64,000 bases of DNA from Gymnorhina tibicen (GCA_013399875.1 VXAZ01003259.1:109445-173444), one strand, 5' to 3'. Shown: positions 1 to 33,398, counted from the stretch's first letter. Notes: generated by a model not told the origin, from the letters alone. Numbers and translations: made by a program.

Positions 1-375
1 TGTTCAGAGAAGAGGGGCCGGTGTCCCGGCGCTCCCGGCCGGTGTTCCCGGCCCTTACGTAGCGGGAGCCGGCAGCCGCCGGAGGGGGGCGGGAGGGCGC
101 CGCCGCGCCGGCTTCCCCGCGGCTGGCAGACTAAACACAGCCGCTGCCTCCTCCTCTGCCTTCTCCTCCTCCTGTTCCCTGCGCTGCAGCTGGGAGTTAA
201 TCCCCCCCCCGCCCGGGCTGGGCTCGGTTCCCCTGCCCTCCGGTGGCGCAGGTGGGCCCCGGCCCGCGGCCCCGCAGCTGTGCCCCTTGCCCGTGCCGCC
301 GCGGGCGCGCGGCCTCGTGCTGGGAGCGAGGGAAAGTTTCTCGGCGTGAGCGCTGGTGGGCACACGCTGCGTGCG
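1..375 (+). promoter_or_regulatory. P4HA1: CpG island, probable P4HA1 promoter and 5' UTR exon 1
   Basis: Very GC- and CpG-rich sequence at the start of the window, including a GC-box-like gggggcggg near 86-94. It falls off to ordinary composition after about 375. It lies upstream of the first coding exon of P4HA1 on the same strand and is the natural promoter and first non-coding exon. Possible splice donors for exon 1 are CAG|GTGGGC at 252, GTAAGC at 427 and AAAG|GTAATG at 850; sequence alone does not decide. Two GCGTG cores (344-348 and 369-373) fit the hypoxia-response core, and P4HA1 is known as a hypoxia-induced gene, but such cores are common in CpG islands. The island may extend beyond the window. 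Confidence 0.65.
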
Positions 376-3300
376 GGGGTTGCACCTCTCTGCTGCTTTA
401 TGTGGGATTGTGCGTCTGCCTTTGTAGTAAGCTGTGCCATTCGGTAGGGATTTTGATAGGATCTAGCCTGACTAGCAGGAGAAACTCCGACCTGGAGCCT
501 TGAGCATGCTGGTGAATATACTAAAAATGTCATGTGTACTAGAATAAATCTAGTTTACCTGAAAAGCTGGCTGCTCCCAGAGGAAAGATCCTTCGGGATT
601 GCAGACGGAAGGGATTGCCCAGCGTTCGGTTTCATTTTTTTTTTCCTGTCGACTTCAGTAAGAGGAGAATGCTGAGTGCTGAAGTATTCACCTACTTACA
701 AGTAAAGGTTCAGAGCTCGAGGTTTTAAGTGAATGAAAGGAGCCATTTATTTACTTGGTTACAACAAGTAAATAAATGCAGCTTCCCCCAGCGCCGGGGG
801 CTGTTGGCTCAGGATGCAGACGGTGCTCTGCCAGGGGCGGAAAGTAAAGGTAATGAGTTCCCGGGCTGTCTGGGAAGCAGAGGCCTGCCTCTGGGGAGAG
901 AGATGTTCTCTGTGCTGTTGCTCTACACCCACTGCTGCTCTCGGGCCATTGCTGGATACATTTCAATGCCTTGGACCAAACTGCCAAGCATTTGACTTGA
1001 CCCGGAGTACTCTGCACTGCTTCTGAAGTATGTGCTCACACAACCAGTACTGATTAACTTTCTTTCTCTTTTCCTCCCCAAGCCAGCTCTCTGACCTGTA
1101 GAGATTTAAATGCTGTTCCATAATGAATGGCTTTAAAATCTAGTGTTTAAAGCTGTGATTTTTGGGGCATGCATGTAAGTTTCAAAGTGCCCAGTGCAAT
1201 TGGACAAACTGAGATGACAGGTAGGGAGTTACGCTTTGGAAGGAGTGAGGATAAACAGAGGTTTATAGTAGGAAAACCATGCCTTCATGCTGAGGCTGAT
1301 ATAGATAAGGAAACCTTTTTTCTTTAAGAGAATATACTCCTTGAAAAAACCCAACTGATCGTTGGCATTGTCCTGCTTTCTTTATAATCACTCTTAATAT
1401 CTGAAAACATTCTGTATATCTCTGTAGATGCTCAGCTAATCCTTGAGCAAAAGGGTAGCCTCCTGCTTGTTGTGTCTAATAAGATAATTGCTCTATTGCA
1501 TCCACAGTGTTCTTTGTCTTGGCCTGGGCAGTTAAAACAAGTGGACTCTGAGGGCTGTGTCCATTCAGTCTTAGTCTGGAGGAAATCAAGGGAAATCTTG
1601 CTTCAGTTCCCTGAGTACAAATCTCTGTACGTACAAATACCGCTGCTCTGCATTCAGCCATGAGTGTTGTCTTCAACTTGGCAGTAAAGCATAGATAGAA
1701 CACGCTCCTTGACTTTGGAATTGATTCTCATCTCTTGTTATGTCATTGTATTTTTTTATATATAAAAGATTATATGATAACTTTGTCATTAAGGGAAGCC
1801 TGAAGCACACCCTGTTCTTCTGGTAGCAGCATTTATAGAAAATCTTTCTTCTCTCACTGCCTTTAAAACAGCCTTTGAACATGCTAGAGGACTTGGGAAC
1901 TGGATTCTGGTGCTTCTATCCTGTGAGACCTTTAAGTAATGATGTCAGCTAAATGTTCTTAGTACTTATTTTGGGAAAGTTCTTTCCTTTTTGGTAGTAT
2001 TTTCAGTCACATTGTGTCATGAGTCTGTAACTTGGGTTGTCCTTGAGACAGGAGAGGTTTAGGGCAGTGAGAAGCTATCACATCTGGTTCCATCTTCTCC
2101 ATTTCCCCTCAGCTTAGCTTAACTGTTTGAGGGGTTTTATTACTATTTTACATACAGTGGGGTCCAGTAAGGGCTGTGAGAATGGACCCATCTTTAAATC
2201 AGAAGCTGAGGATCTTGCTGATACAATTTTGTCTCTTGGCCCTGCAGTGGACTTCATCTTGAGCAGGCCAGTTACTTCTTACCTAAATAAAGAAGCTGGT
2301 TTGGAATTAAGCTAGAGCTGTTCCATGTTGAAGTACCGCCTCAGTTTCCGTTTTTTATCCTGTTTTCTGAATCCTGGTAAGCTCCTGGGAGCTTGGAGTT
2401 GGCAGTGAGGAGACTTGTCTGATGAGCATCTTCAGTCTTTGGGCACTGCTCAGTGGGACCTTGACTGTGATGGGGTTATGTCATATGTCACTCTGCCGTT
2501 GGTCTGCTTGCATCTTTCTGCTTGTAAAGCAGAGCTGAGCTCTTTGGAAGCGCTCAGAAAAACCCCTCTGAGTTGAAATGGTGTTTGTCGCGTGTTCAGA
2601 GAACCCTGTGCTGCGCTTGGCAGTGCCATTGCTCTGCTTGCTGCTTTGTTTCCCCTCTCTCTATGCCTTTGTTTGCTCTTTGCTGTTCTCCCTCACCCCA
2701 CTCATGTTTTTCTGCTCTGCCACGTTTTGCTGTCTCAGAGCTTAGCGAGTGCACTCTCCCAGGGGAGGCAGGAGGCTCCTGTGTTGGAGCTGTCAGCTGG
2801 ACTCCCACTCCCCTGCGTGGGCAGTGATCCCCTCCTCCCCAAGAGGCTCTGTTGCCATCCTTGTGGGACACGGCTGAGGAGGAGGGCGAGACTGACAGCA
2901 GTAATGGAGAGAGGATTTTCGTCTTGTTTTACTTCATGTCACCAACAGGAAGAAATTAAAGCCTACTTGTTTGGCAGCCTGCGAGTCCGAGAGCTTTCCA
3001 GGGTCTATATGAACTGAGCTGTGTTTTCTTTGATCGGGGAACCTGTGGCTGCTGCAGTGCTTGGAAAGCTCTGCTCCTTAGCAACTGCTGCCAGGGCAGC
3101 GCGAGTGTGGCTGGGCTGCCTCGGGTCCTGTCCAGCTCTGCCTTCTGTCCGGGAGGGGAGGCATCCTGGGTGGCTGGAAGCTGCTACGGGAGTCTGGGAC
3201 CTGGCAACTGTCAGGAAATGTGGGAAAGGAAAGGAAAATCAAGCTGGAGGTGACCCCTGGACGTCATTGAGCTTAATGAGCGAGCTTGGGGGTCCGGTTA

Positions 3301-5405
3301 GTCTGCTCGTGGGCTCATCCTGTTTCCTTCTGGAATTCTGCCAAGAACGGGAGATCCAGTTTCTCTGGGCAGCCTCTGCTAGTGCCTAAGTGTGAGAAAC
3401 TTTGTACCTCCTGAGAGCTGCCCGTGTTGCGCTTTGTGGCTGTTGCCAGTCACTCCTGCTGTGTGCCTGCGGAGATAAGGAGGTGGGAATAGGGTTGCAA
3501 CAGCGTTCGGAGAAGCCTGGTGTTGGAGCAGGCTGCAAAGGCAGCTGGAGAGGAGGAAAAACGAGATGGAACAGTGTCACAGAGCAATAGGTGGAGAGGA
3601 AACATTGTTTCCTTCACCTTTTTGGTGATTTTGTTTGTTGGTTTTTCTTCTTGTTTTTAAGAAGTTTAATAGTAAGAAAGGAAGCTTCCTGAAGCTTCTC
3701 TTGTTTCACCGAGCGCAGTAAACAAATAGCTCAGTGCATTCCCAGTACTGATAAAATTGGCAAATATTTACGGTGTAGTAAAGCTGTTTGTGCTTTGTCA
3801 CTGATTCACAGATGCATTGGCTCGAGTGCTGAATGAGCAGGAGGCACTTGGCTTTCTGCAGGGCGAAACAGGAATTGAGTGGTGTGTTCAGTGAGAGTGG
3901 AGGTGGCCATCAGTGGGTTTTTATTAGGTATGTCTGAAACAGTCTGGTGTAGCTCCTTGGCTGCCTGTGGGGAGGATGAGCCAGGAAGAAGAGGTGAGGA
4001 ATGCTGCTGTGGACAGCAGGGCTGCTTTAGAGCATTGGTGAGGCTCAAGAGGGGAGGAGGAGGACTCCAAGCTTCCCTCTCCAAATTCTCACTTTACAAC
4101 TCGCTTTCTGCCCGTGAATGTGTTGGAATGCATCAGCCCTTCAGTTGTGGTCATGCAGATTTTGGGTGAGTTACAAGAGCTGGAGGTTGTGCTGCTTTTC
4201 TAGGCTTGTGCAAGTTTCCTATTGTTCCTGTTGGTGCCAGTGGAGCTGTGCTTGTCCAAGAGGCAGTCCCCAGAGTCAATCCAAATGCCAGTGCCTCTCC
4301 TTCTGGAGTGCTGGAGGTGGAAAGGAGAGGAGGGAGCTGCCTCCCAACCCTCAGGTGCAGTTTGAGGAGAGATGCTGCACTCTGGAGTCAGGGACATGTT
4401 CCCTGTTAATACCCCGCTTGTGGGTGGGATGGTTTTTGTTTGGGTGTGACTTTTGAACTTTCCTGATTGTGTCTGCACCTTCCCTGTGTGAATACCACAC
4501 CTGGGTCTGTGTTGTTTGCTTGATAGAAGTTATGTTGCTTTCTTCCCTCAGTAGGCCAAACCACTTCATAGCTGAACTTGTTGCTATTTTTCTTTCTTTT
4601 TTTTCCCATTAGTTGTGCTGTTGGAAGAGTTGTAAACCAATTTCTGTTAGTCCATGCACTGGAGTTAACTTTTCCTGAGCAGATACAGTATGTGAGAGTT
4701 TAGGCTTTTGTTTGGGGAAAAAAGTAAACCTTGTGAATTCCACGACGGCGTAATTACCCCTGAAGTATGCGGGAGCCAGGCAATCCAGGGCTGCTGAAGG
4801 GATCAGGATCCTGGCAGGCTGAGAGCTTGGCAGCTGGCCCTGCAGAAAGTACTGCCTGCGAGCCTGCCCCAGGCTGAGCCGGGGACAGAGCAGCCTTTTG
4901 TGTCAGGTGTGCAGCTCGGCTCTGCGGTGGCAGCGGCTGAGGAGCAGGAGCGTGCACACAACTCCCTCTCTGGGCTGCTCACGTGGGGTTTTTATTCAGA
5001 CCTGTTCCACTGGCATCTTTCTCACTGAAAAAAGGAAACTTTTCTTTTCCCAATGAGCGGATGAACTGGATAATGGGTATTTTAACTTGATGCTGTGGGC
5101 TTTTTTTCAGTGCTTGGTGGTTTTTTTCAGGGCTTTTTGCTAAGCAGCTCTATCTGCAGCATGACTTAGATGCCAAAAAGAAGAGTGCTGGTGAACACCC
5201 TGAGCTGTTCTTTCTTCTCTTGACACACGAGGCAGGTATAAAAATCAGCAGAAGGGACTCAGTCTGTGAGAGCTGCTCAAGCTGTCAGGGTTCTGCTGCC
5301 TCAAGCAGCAGTGGCAGCCCCAAGAGACTGAGCTGCCTCTTCTGAAGGTGGATTCAGCTCTCTGGGGAGCAGGGATTTTTCACCTGTTTTGTGTTTCTCT
5401 CACAG
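376..5405 (+). other. P4HA1: P4HA1 intron 1 (non-coding)
   Basis: About 5 kb between the CpG island and the acceptor at 5405 (pyrimidine tract ending ctcacag). Open frames here are short, overlap on both strands and match no family I recognise. No interspersed repeat is recognised. Regulatory elements are likely in a first intron, but none can be supported from this sequence alone. Confidence 0.5.
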
Positions 5406-5434
5406 GTGTGGTGTGAGGTGATAGCTGCTGAGCA

Positions 5435-26029
<20,595 letters not shown>

Positions 26030-27192
26030 CGCCGCCGGGGCGCTGGGCGGAAGGCGCACGGCCGGCAGCCTCCGACCGACCACACACACTCCGCTGCAGC
26101 TCTGTCCCCGCCGCGCCGGCCGGGGCCAGGACAAACGTGCTTTAGTTCCCTCCGACTCCCCCCGAGGTTTTATCGACGGAAAATACTGAGGTTGACGAGT
26201 GTTACTGGAAAAAAAAAAAAAGGACAAAATACAGATGAGGGCCACAACTTACAGTGGTGTTGTGTGTGGTGTTCCTGTCACCATCATCCCTCTGAGCAGT
26301 GTGGGCAGCCAGGGGTTGTCCGGAGTCCTCCTTGCCCCTGCCAGGCCTAGGGCAGGATGATTCCGTGGGAGGGCTCCCTTCAAAGGAATGCTGAACTAAA
26401 CCCATTCCTATTCCTTGGTTCCCAGACACTCGACTCTTTGCTTTCCCAGGGTCCCTGACCACTGCAGGCATGCTCTGTTTCTCTGGAAGACAGGTTAGTA
26501 CCATGCTTTAGCCTGGTTTTCTACTTCCACAAAAGCCCCACTTTTTAAACTCGTCTTCCTTCTTGGCCTCTGTGGGGAATTTGGCTCTTACTCCTGACCC
26601 CATGAGCCAGCAGCTCCACAGGCAGAGCCAGGATGCTTCCACAGCATCAGAGCAGCCTGGGAACACCCACAGCCCATCTTCCCTCTGCTTCTGCAATGTT
26701 TGTCCACACGAACAAATGCTGCTTTTGTTCTGTCCTGGCAGCCAGCTCTTCCCTCTGCTCCTCAGGCAGTGGGGACAGGGATGTTCTCATCTTCATTAAT
26801 CAAAATTGTTGTGCCTTAGGACACTGGAATTTCAAATTGGTTCTGAGACTTCAGGTGCTGAGCTAACACAGAGTCCTCACAGACTGCTCCCCACCCCTCG
26901 TCCTTCTCCCAGCTCTTGAGGTTTCAGGAGAAATTCTCAGCCTATTTATAGTCCTGAACCTTTCTTAGATGCAGGCTCACTTTCCTGAACCCTTTCCTTT
27001 CCATGGCAGGATTTTTAGCAGAATACCCAAATATCTCAATAGCATGAGGACAAATATCAAAGGGTGCTGCACCTGCCTCTACCTAAACAGTCCAGTTTTC
27101 TGGATGATGATGATTTTACTGATTTAGGGGTCAAGCCTGAAGTCTTTACCAAGGGAAAAATTCCAATTTTGGTTAATTGGATTTTCTGCCTC

Positions 27193-27198
27193 AATAAA
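27193..27198 (+). promoter_or_regulatory. P4HA1: Candidate proximal poly(A) signal AATAAA
   Basis: AATAAA in tcaataaaat, about 1.16 kb after the stop. It would give a short 3' UTR and leave the distal signals for a long form. Confidence 0.35.
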
Positions 27199-28428
27199 AT
27201 CTTGGCAATTGAGCCGAAACGTACAAAACCTATTGTTAAACATGCTAGAAATACCTCTGGAATACTGGGAATGCAGTTTAAGGTACTATAGTTGGAGGAA
27301 CTGCATACTTCTAGAAGACACTTTAAAAAAGTGTGTGCTGGAAAATAGAGTGTTAAATTTCTACTGAGCCTGGTAGCAGTGGGACCCACAGAACTGTCCA
27401 TCCTTAGCCCTGTGCCTTCCTGAATTTTGCCTGGCTTTTGGCACCTGGAAAACAAGGTTCATCTGTAACTTAAGAACACAAAGTCTGCACAGTCCCACCT
27501 CACATCTGTACTGCTTCTTGAGCAGGAGCTGATTGAAATAACTTCACCCCAGCACCGGGTTAGCAGAGCTGATCTGTGAGCACTATTTGGGCCTACCTGA
27601 ATTTTTTCATCCGTCTCTGCTGTCTATGGTTCTCTTTTTTCTCTTTCCCCTCTCTTTCAGTTTGTAAAGCTCCACAAAGGTGGCTGCAGGTACCTCCCAG
27701 CACATCCCTGCCAGTACAAGTGCACAGTGTGGTGGTGGGAGCCTTGCCTTTGGGGCACCCATCAATGCTTGTAGGGAAGCCAGTCCCACCTTGTAAAGGA
27801 GCACCAAACAAAATCCCTGCACTGCTATCAGGAACAGGTGTGGAAAACACCTGCATTTGCTCTTGCTGTCCCATCTCTGTTCAACAGATGAAAAAAAGCC
27901 AGAGTTGGGGAATTTTGCTCAGCAGTTCCTGCCCTCACCTCAATGCCAGTGAGTACTTCCAGTGTGAGACAGCATCAGTCTCGGGCATTGCTTGGGGAGT
28001 ACAAAGGTTCTGGTGCACGACTTCTTAAAGCAGTGAACCACTCACAGATAATGCTTCAGGAAAGAATTTTCTACTTTTGACAGTAGAAAATTTCACTTGG
28101 TTAAAGGGAAAAAAAATCCCTCACAATTAAACCTTGATTCTGCTGAGGCACATCAGGAATGTTCCAGATTATGACAATAGTCAGATTTTCAAACTGCAGA
28201 CAATCCCCTGTTTCCCTTCACTGCAGTGGTGTCCATGCATCCATTGCTGACTGTGTAAGGGATTACACCGGTGCTGCTGCTTCTGCCTTACCCCATCATT
28301 TCTCAAGGGCTTCTGGATCCCCAGCATGGCTCCTGTGTGAATCTAGTTTTGTATTAAACATGATTGAAAACTGTCTGGGCTCACAGTGACTGACAACTGT
28401 GAAACTGCCTTACTGTTGCATTTTTTGT

Positions 28429-28434
28429 AATAAA
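28429..28434 (+). promoter_or_regulatory. P4HA1: Candidate distal poly(A) signal of P4HA1
   Basis: AATAAA in ttttgtaataaaattttt, followed by another AATAAA at 28469-28474. It is the last such cluster before sequence with a CR1 element and CpG-rich DNA, so it is the likely gene end. Confidence 0.5.
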
Positions 28435-29515
28435 ATTTTTAATGTAAAAAAAAAGTGAACAGGCTTAAAATAAAAGCCACTGCCACTAGCAGTGAGAAAT
28501 CCTCCACATCCAACTCTCCTCGTATGTGGCTGCTATAAATCTGATCACACAAGAGTTTTATCACCATTTGTGGAAACCAAGCTCCTCTGCTTCCCTTCAC
28601 CATCTCAGTGGGCAGGTGCAGGAGCCGCTCCTACCCCAAATTCCTGTTCAACACTGAACTTTGTGTCTCCCCTGGGAACACACAGCCCTAAAGGACTGCA
28701 AGAGGGGAGGGCAGATAATGCTGGGCTGAAAGCAGGGTCAGCTGCTGCGTGTCCCTTTTCCAGGGGTGACAAATCTATGTCCTGAAGCCAGAAGGTCAAA
28801 CAAGCCCTGATCCTGGAATGGTTCTAGTGAAGGGAAGAAAGCACCAGAGACTCCAACTGCACATTAAACTCACATGTAGGAAGGTCAGGCTGGCCTCTTC
28901 CATAACCAAAACCTCTGGGGTTTGTACACCACAGCCATTCCTGGGCTTCGCCCTGCAGAGCAGTGGAGCTCATGCTTAGTTCTGGTCATCAGGAACCTGC
29001 ACAAAGCACAGCAAGGGCTGGGAGAGGCCTTGGTCCTTTTGCCTGTGGGACGGGGCCGCGCGCTGCCCACGGAGCACTTGGCTTGCAGGTAGGGAACTGC
29101 CCTGGACGCTGCTGACGTGCTCACACACTGGGCAGCTGTGGCACAGGAAATCAGCCTAAAGTGTGCCAGTGTAGTTTTATTTTGGGAAGGTGATTGGGTT
29201 CCATCCCCAGCCACCCTGTGCTGCTGAGCTGCTGCCCTGCCCCTGCCAGGATGGGCCTTGGGGGAAGGGAAGGGCTCTGGATCAGCCCTGTCCTACCCCA
29301 ATCAGCGACCTCCCACCATCCTACCTGGGTCCCTGGGGCTCTTCTGGCACAGCTGCACCTGAAGCAGGACCATGGGGGTCACCACTATGGGAGGAACTCA
29401 GCAAGGGTAAGGACCACAGCAGCTGCAGCTAAAAAGGCAGGATAAGGTCAGAGATAGGGGAAAAGGCCTGTGAATGTCACAGGGCAGGATAAGATGAAGA
29501 GAAAGGGTCTGACAG

Positions 29516-30100
29516 GATCATAGAATCCCAGAATGATTTGGGTTGGAAGGTATTTAAAACTCATCTAGTTCCAGCCCCCTGCCATGGCAGGGACACCTCC
29601 CACTGTCCCAGGCTGCTCCCAGCCCCAGTGTCCAGCCTGGCCTTGGGCACTGCCAGGGATCCAGGGACAGCCACAGCTGCTCTGGGCACCCTGTGCCAGG
29701 GCCTGCCCACCCTCCCAGGGAACAATTCCTTCAATTACTTCCCAACATCCCATCTAACCCCGCCCTCTGGCAGTTTGAGGCCCTTCTCCCTTGTCCTGTC
29801 ATTCCAGACCCTTGTCCAAAGTCCCTCTCCAGCTCTCCTGGAGTCCCTTTAAGCACTGGAAGGAGCTCTAAGATCTCCACAGTGTTTTCTCTTTTCTAGG
29901 CTGAACAATCCCAGCCCTCCCAGCCTTTCCTCCCAGCAGAGCTGCTCCATCCCTGGAGCATCTCTCTCATCCTCTGGGCTCGCTCCAGCAGCTCCAGGTC
30001 CCTCCTGTGCTGGGCCCCGGGGCTGGGGCAGCTCTGCAGGTGGGGTCTCACCTGAGCACAGGGGCACAGGGGCAGAACCCTCTCCTGCAGCTGGGGAAGG
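29516..30100 (-). mobile_element. CR1 LINE fragment with ORF2 C-terminus remnant
   Basis: Starts atcatagaatcccagaatga (complement of the CR1 3' end) and runs about 600 nt through the 3' UTR into the end of ORF2. The - strand frame at 29849-30178 still shows LGLFSLEKRKHCGDL, the recognisable C-terminal CR1 ORF2 motif, but is broken. The longest CR1 piece in the window, lying between P4HA1 and PLA2G12B. Confidence 0.88.
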
Positions 30101-30294
30101 CAGCACACGGCTGCGGGGACCTGCGCAGGGACTCCCGGAGAGACTGGACCTGCCCACACACTTGAGCTCGGCCCCCATCAGGGCGGGGGTCTTTAACCAC
30201 CCCCACCCACCCTCCCCCGGCTGCTGGACTCTGACCTGGCTCGGAGGGACTCGGGGATTTCATCACCGACCCGCAGTTCTCGTTCCCATAATCA

Positions 30295-30760
30295 GTGACT
30301 CACCTGGCTCCCAAAGCGGGCTTTGAAGCAGCCACGGACCCCCCCACTAACTTGAAGCACCAGCGGCCCCTTCCCCCTCCTAAGCATCGACCAGCAACTC
30401 CCCGAGCCGGCCAAAGCCGATGGAAAAGGGGCTCAGTGCCTCCGTCCCGTGCCCTCCCCAGCAGAACGCCAGGGGAAGGATCCTGGCACGGCCACGACGT
30501 ACGGAGCGCGCTGGGAAGGAGGAATGCCCCACAGAAGCTGCAGCTCGGCTCCCGAAGCGCAGCCAAGAGGGTGTTCCCAGCTCCGCCTGGGACGGGGCTC
30601 ATTCCCACAGGCGCGGGGCCACCGGAGCGCACGCGGCCGGCGGCAGGAGGGCGCAGCCGCCCCTCCCTCCCTGCCCAGGCACGCTGCCAGCAGCCCGACA
30701 GCGGCCCTGGGAACGTGTGACTCACCACGGCCCGGGGCTGCTCTATATTTAAGCATTACG
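30295..30760. promoter_or_regulatory. CpG-rich block with TATA-like motif between P4HA1 and PLA2G12B
   Basis: A block dense in CG dinucleotides (for example 30470-30660), ending in ctgctctatatttaagcatt with TATATTTAA at 30744-30752. TGACTCA (AP-1 type) occurs at 30296-30302 and near 30719. It lies 2.6 kb upstream of the PLA2G12B start and 2.3 kb beyond the probable P4HA1 end, and no known exon explains it. It could be a promoter of an unannotated transcript, an alternative PLA2G12B start, or a CpG-rich enhancer. Direction is undecided. Confidence 0.35.
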
Positions 30761-33240
30761 GAGACAGAAATGAATGCACCGAGTCAGGAGCTGCCTATGC
30801 CGAGGTCAGGACCAGGTTCAGAAACCAGTCGTCAGAGTTCACCATCGTGGCAAAAAGCATCTGCGTGCCTTAAAGCTTCAGAGCTGGCCCGGGGAAGGGT
30901 ATTCCTAACTGCAGTGGGTCACGGCGAGGCCAGACAGCCTGCGGGGTCCCCCTGTGCACAGCCACAGTCGGGAAGTTCCTCACTGCTGCAGCTGCTGAGC
31001 CACTCCCCGAGCGAACTCTGGAGGTTACTTTTACCCAATCCCACATTTTTCCTGGTCTTCAGATCTTGAAGTCTGGGTGCAACCAAGCTATTTGCAGCTG
31101 GACTGGAAACCTCTCAGGAAACTGGCTTGGGGAGGGAAGGAAGGAAGCAGGAGGAAGGAAGGAGAGCGGCTCATCGCCGGGGCAGGGCAAAGGGGCTGCC
31201 ACGTTTTGGAAAAGCAGTTAAACTGCTTTTTATTCACAAATCTTTGCTTCGGGACCAGTGACAAACTAGCAGGAAAATTTCTGCCTCCTCTTTACCCAGG
31301 CTCTGCTCTCTGCCAGCTGCTCCCTCCCCGCCCTGTTCAGCTTTCCTAATTCCAATTGATTTTGCAAACGGCCTGGGCTCGAGCCACCCGCTCCAGGCTG
31401 CATGTCCTGCCCATGCCACATTCCCTGTGGTTTGCATCCTCTGCGGTCCTGCCAGCATTTTTTCCCTCTCTGTTCGCCTTCAGCAGCACACGGATCAGCC
31501 ACCAGGGACCGAGGATGACAAAGAAAGCTGTGTTCTGGAATTGCCTCCGGAGCAACCCTAAAAGGCTCCACATAAAAGCAGGACACCACGCATGGACACC
31601 CAGAGGCTCTTACACATTTCCAAGCTATTCCCGAATAGCTGTTTTGCTCTTTTTTACATTGATTTCTGCCAGGCTGTTGGCAAAGGCGGGGAGCACTGGG
31701 ACTGCAAACTGGAGCGTCAGGCGGGGCAGGGATTGAACCGGCAGAGACACCAAGAGCTCCACGCACTGCAAGACACAGCGTGGGACTCGAATCCAGTTTT
31801 CCCTGCACTGGGGCTCCCTGACAACAAATTCCAGGGACCATTTCCACCCACGACTGACAGACAGGTCTGAACAGCAGGAGAGGCCCGAGCTCTCCAGCGC
31901 TCCTGCAGGGAAGTCCTGACTTCCCCAGCGCCCCCTCTGCTGTGTGCCGGGGGTGACACAGATGTCACAAAAGGCTTACTCGAGGCAGGGATTTGCTGAT
32001 TCCCAAACACCCGACCTCCCTTCCCAGGGTTCTCTGCATCTGGGTTTATCTTCCCAAAGGCAAAGCCGGTTTGAGGTTCCCCTGGCACCTCCTGCATTCC
32101 TAAATGTCCCCTCACCCATAAGTCAGCCCTGGCAGCCCCAGAGCAGATGGAACAAGCAGGCAGCAGCTGCCTCTGCCTCCACACCATTTCACAGCAGAGG
32201 GACTAACCAGCTTGTTTGCTCCCTTCCCCACCTCTCTGACTCACCTGTCTAAGAAAGCAAGACTTGGCTGTGGTCCCTCTTCCTCATCCTACGCCTGGAG
32301 CTCATCACCAGGGCCATGTGCAGAGACACGGGCAGTGCCATGGAGCTCTGGCCCTTCAGAAGCAGCAACGCAGCGGGGCTGAATCTCCTGCAAAACAATA
32401 AAGTGCCAGAATTTGCATTTGTGTTTGGCATATATTTGAAATACCTGCAGCCCAGCTCCTCCTGAGAGGCAGTGCTGTGCTGGGGCACACCTGAAAAGCT
32501 TTCTAAGAGCAGCCAGAACCTTCCCACACCATTTCCCTTCTCTGTTCTTTGTGAGTAGTTTGCTTTGTCTTTTGCTGTTGGTGTTCATTTGGTTGCTTTC
32601 TTTTTAATGAGCAACTTTGAACCCTCCACCAGCTGAGCAGGCCCCTGGGTCCTGGCAGGCCTGTCCCACTGCAGAGCCAGGACCTGCAGCTGCCCCACAA
32701 CCCATTCCCCGGCTCAGGTTTCAGTGCCAGCCTTTCTTCCTAGGCCACCTGTGCTACATGTTTCATTTCCATTACCTGGGAGCTGTAACAACCAGCCATG
32801 TAACATCAGCCCTCAACAGCCACATCAAAGGCAAACACTCATCTACAACGTTAATCCTGGAACCGGAGGTGATGCCAAGGAATTGCCCTGAATGCAGCGT
32901 TTGTAATCCCAAACTACTCCAAGATCAACCCCTCCGAGGCTCTGTGAGCCCGTGGGATTTGCTAGGAGCAATACACCCAGCAGCTAGGCTGGGGGAAGGT
33001 CTCATCCCTCCCCCTCATGCGCCCAGGAGGTCTGGGGAAAGGGCAAGGGGTGCTCCTCAGCCTGCCTGAGCAGCAGCAATTTTGGACGAAGAGATACTCT
33101 TCATCTCCCAACAGGCTGGGGAGGGAGTGAGGTGGCCCATACCGTGCCCTGGGGGGAGAGGTCCCTTTTGGGGAGCTGCAGCCCCGGTGCCACGGGGACT
33201 GAGCCTGTCCCCGCGGGGTTGTGCAAACTCCCAGCTCTGG
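30761..33240. other. Spacer upstream of PLA2G12B
   Basis: About 2.5 kb with no supported gene. Open frames on both strands are in GC-rich DNA, overlap one another and match nothing I recognise. Confidence 0.5.
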
Positions 33241-33269
33241 GAGGGGAACTCGGTCTGTATCTCGGCGCT

Positions 33270-33297
33270 GCACTTTGCTCCCCGGGCAGCGTTTAAA
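33270..33297 (+). promoter_or_regulatory. PLA2G12B: Candidate PLA2G12B core promoter
   Basis: gcactttgctccc at 33270-33282 is, on the complement, close to the HNF4 DR1 element, and TTTAAA at 33292-33297 could act as a weak TATA box about 100 nt before the start codon. PLA2G12B is a known HNF4A target in mammals. The match is imperfect and unproven. Confidence 0.3.
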
Positions 33298-33398
33298 GTC
33301 CGGGCGGAGGGGAGCTCGCTGCCTCCTACACGCAGCAGCCCGTTCCCACCGCTCCCTGCCCCTCTGCCTGCCCGGGGCTCCGGGAGCGGGCCTGCGGC

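Larger units (their letters stand above)
26030..28460 (+). other. P4HA1: P4HA1 3' untranslated region
   Basis: About 2.4 kb after the stop with no gene-like frame. A proximal AATAAA lies at 27193-27198 and a stronger terminal cluster at 28429-28434 and 28469-28474. The AT-rich stretch around 27100-27300 looks ordered enough to be conserved UTR, but I cannot test this. The true 3' end is inferred from the signals only. Confidence 0.6.

Noticed and set aside
29849..30178. Open frame of 109 codons on the - strand
   Set aside because: It is the broken end of CR1 ORF2 (LGLFSLEKR motif), part of the repeat and not a gene.
30449..31069. 206-codon open frame on the + strand in the CpG-rich block
   Set aside because: Composition follows the local GC content and overlapping frames exist on both strands. 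No domain is recognised, so it is not reported as a gene.
31715..31800. tRNA-like B-box matches (ggttcaatcc on - strand, actcgaatcc on + strand)
   Set aside because: The T-stem pairs poorly and no matching acceptor stem or anticodon arm could be built. Probably chance.
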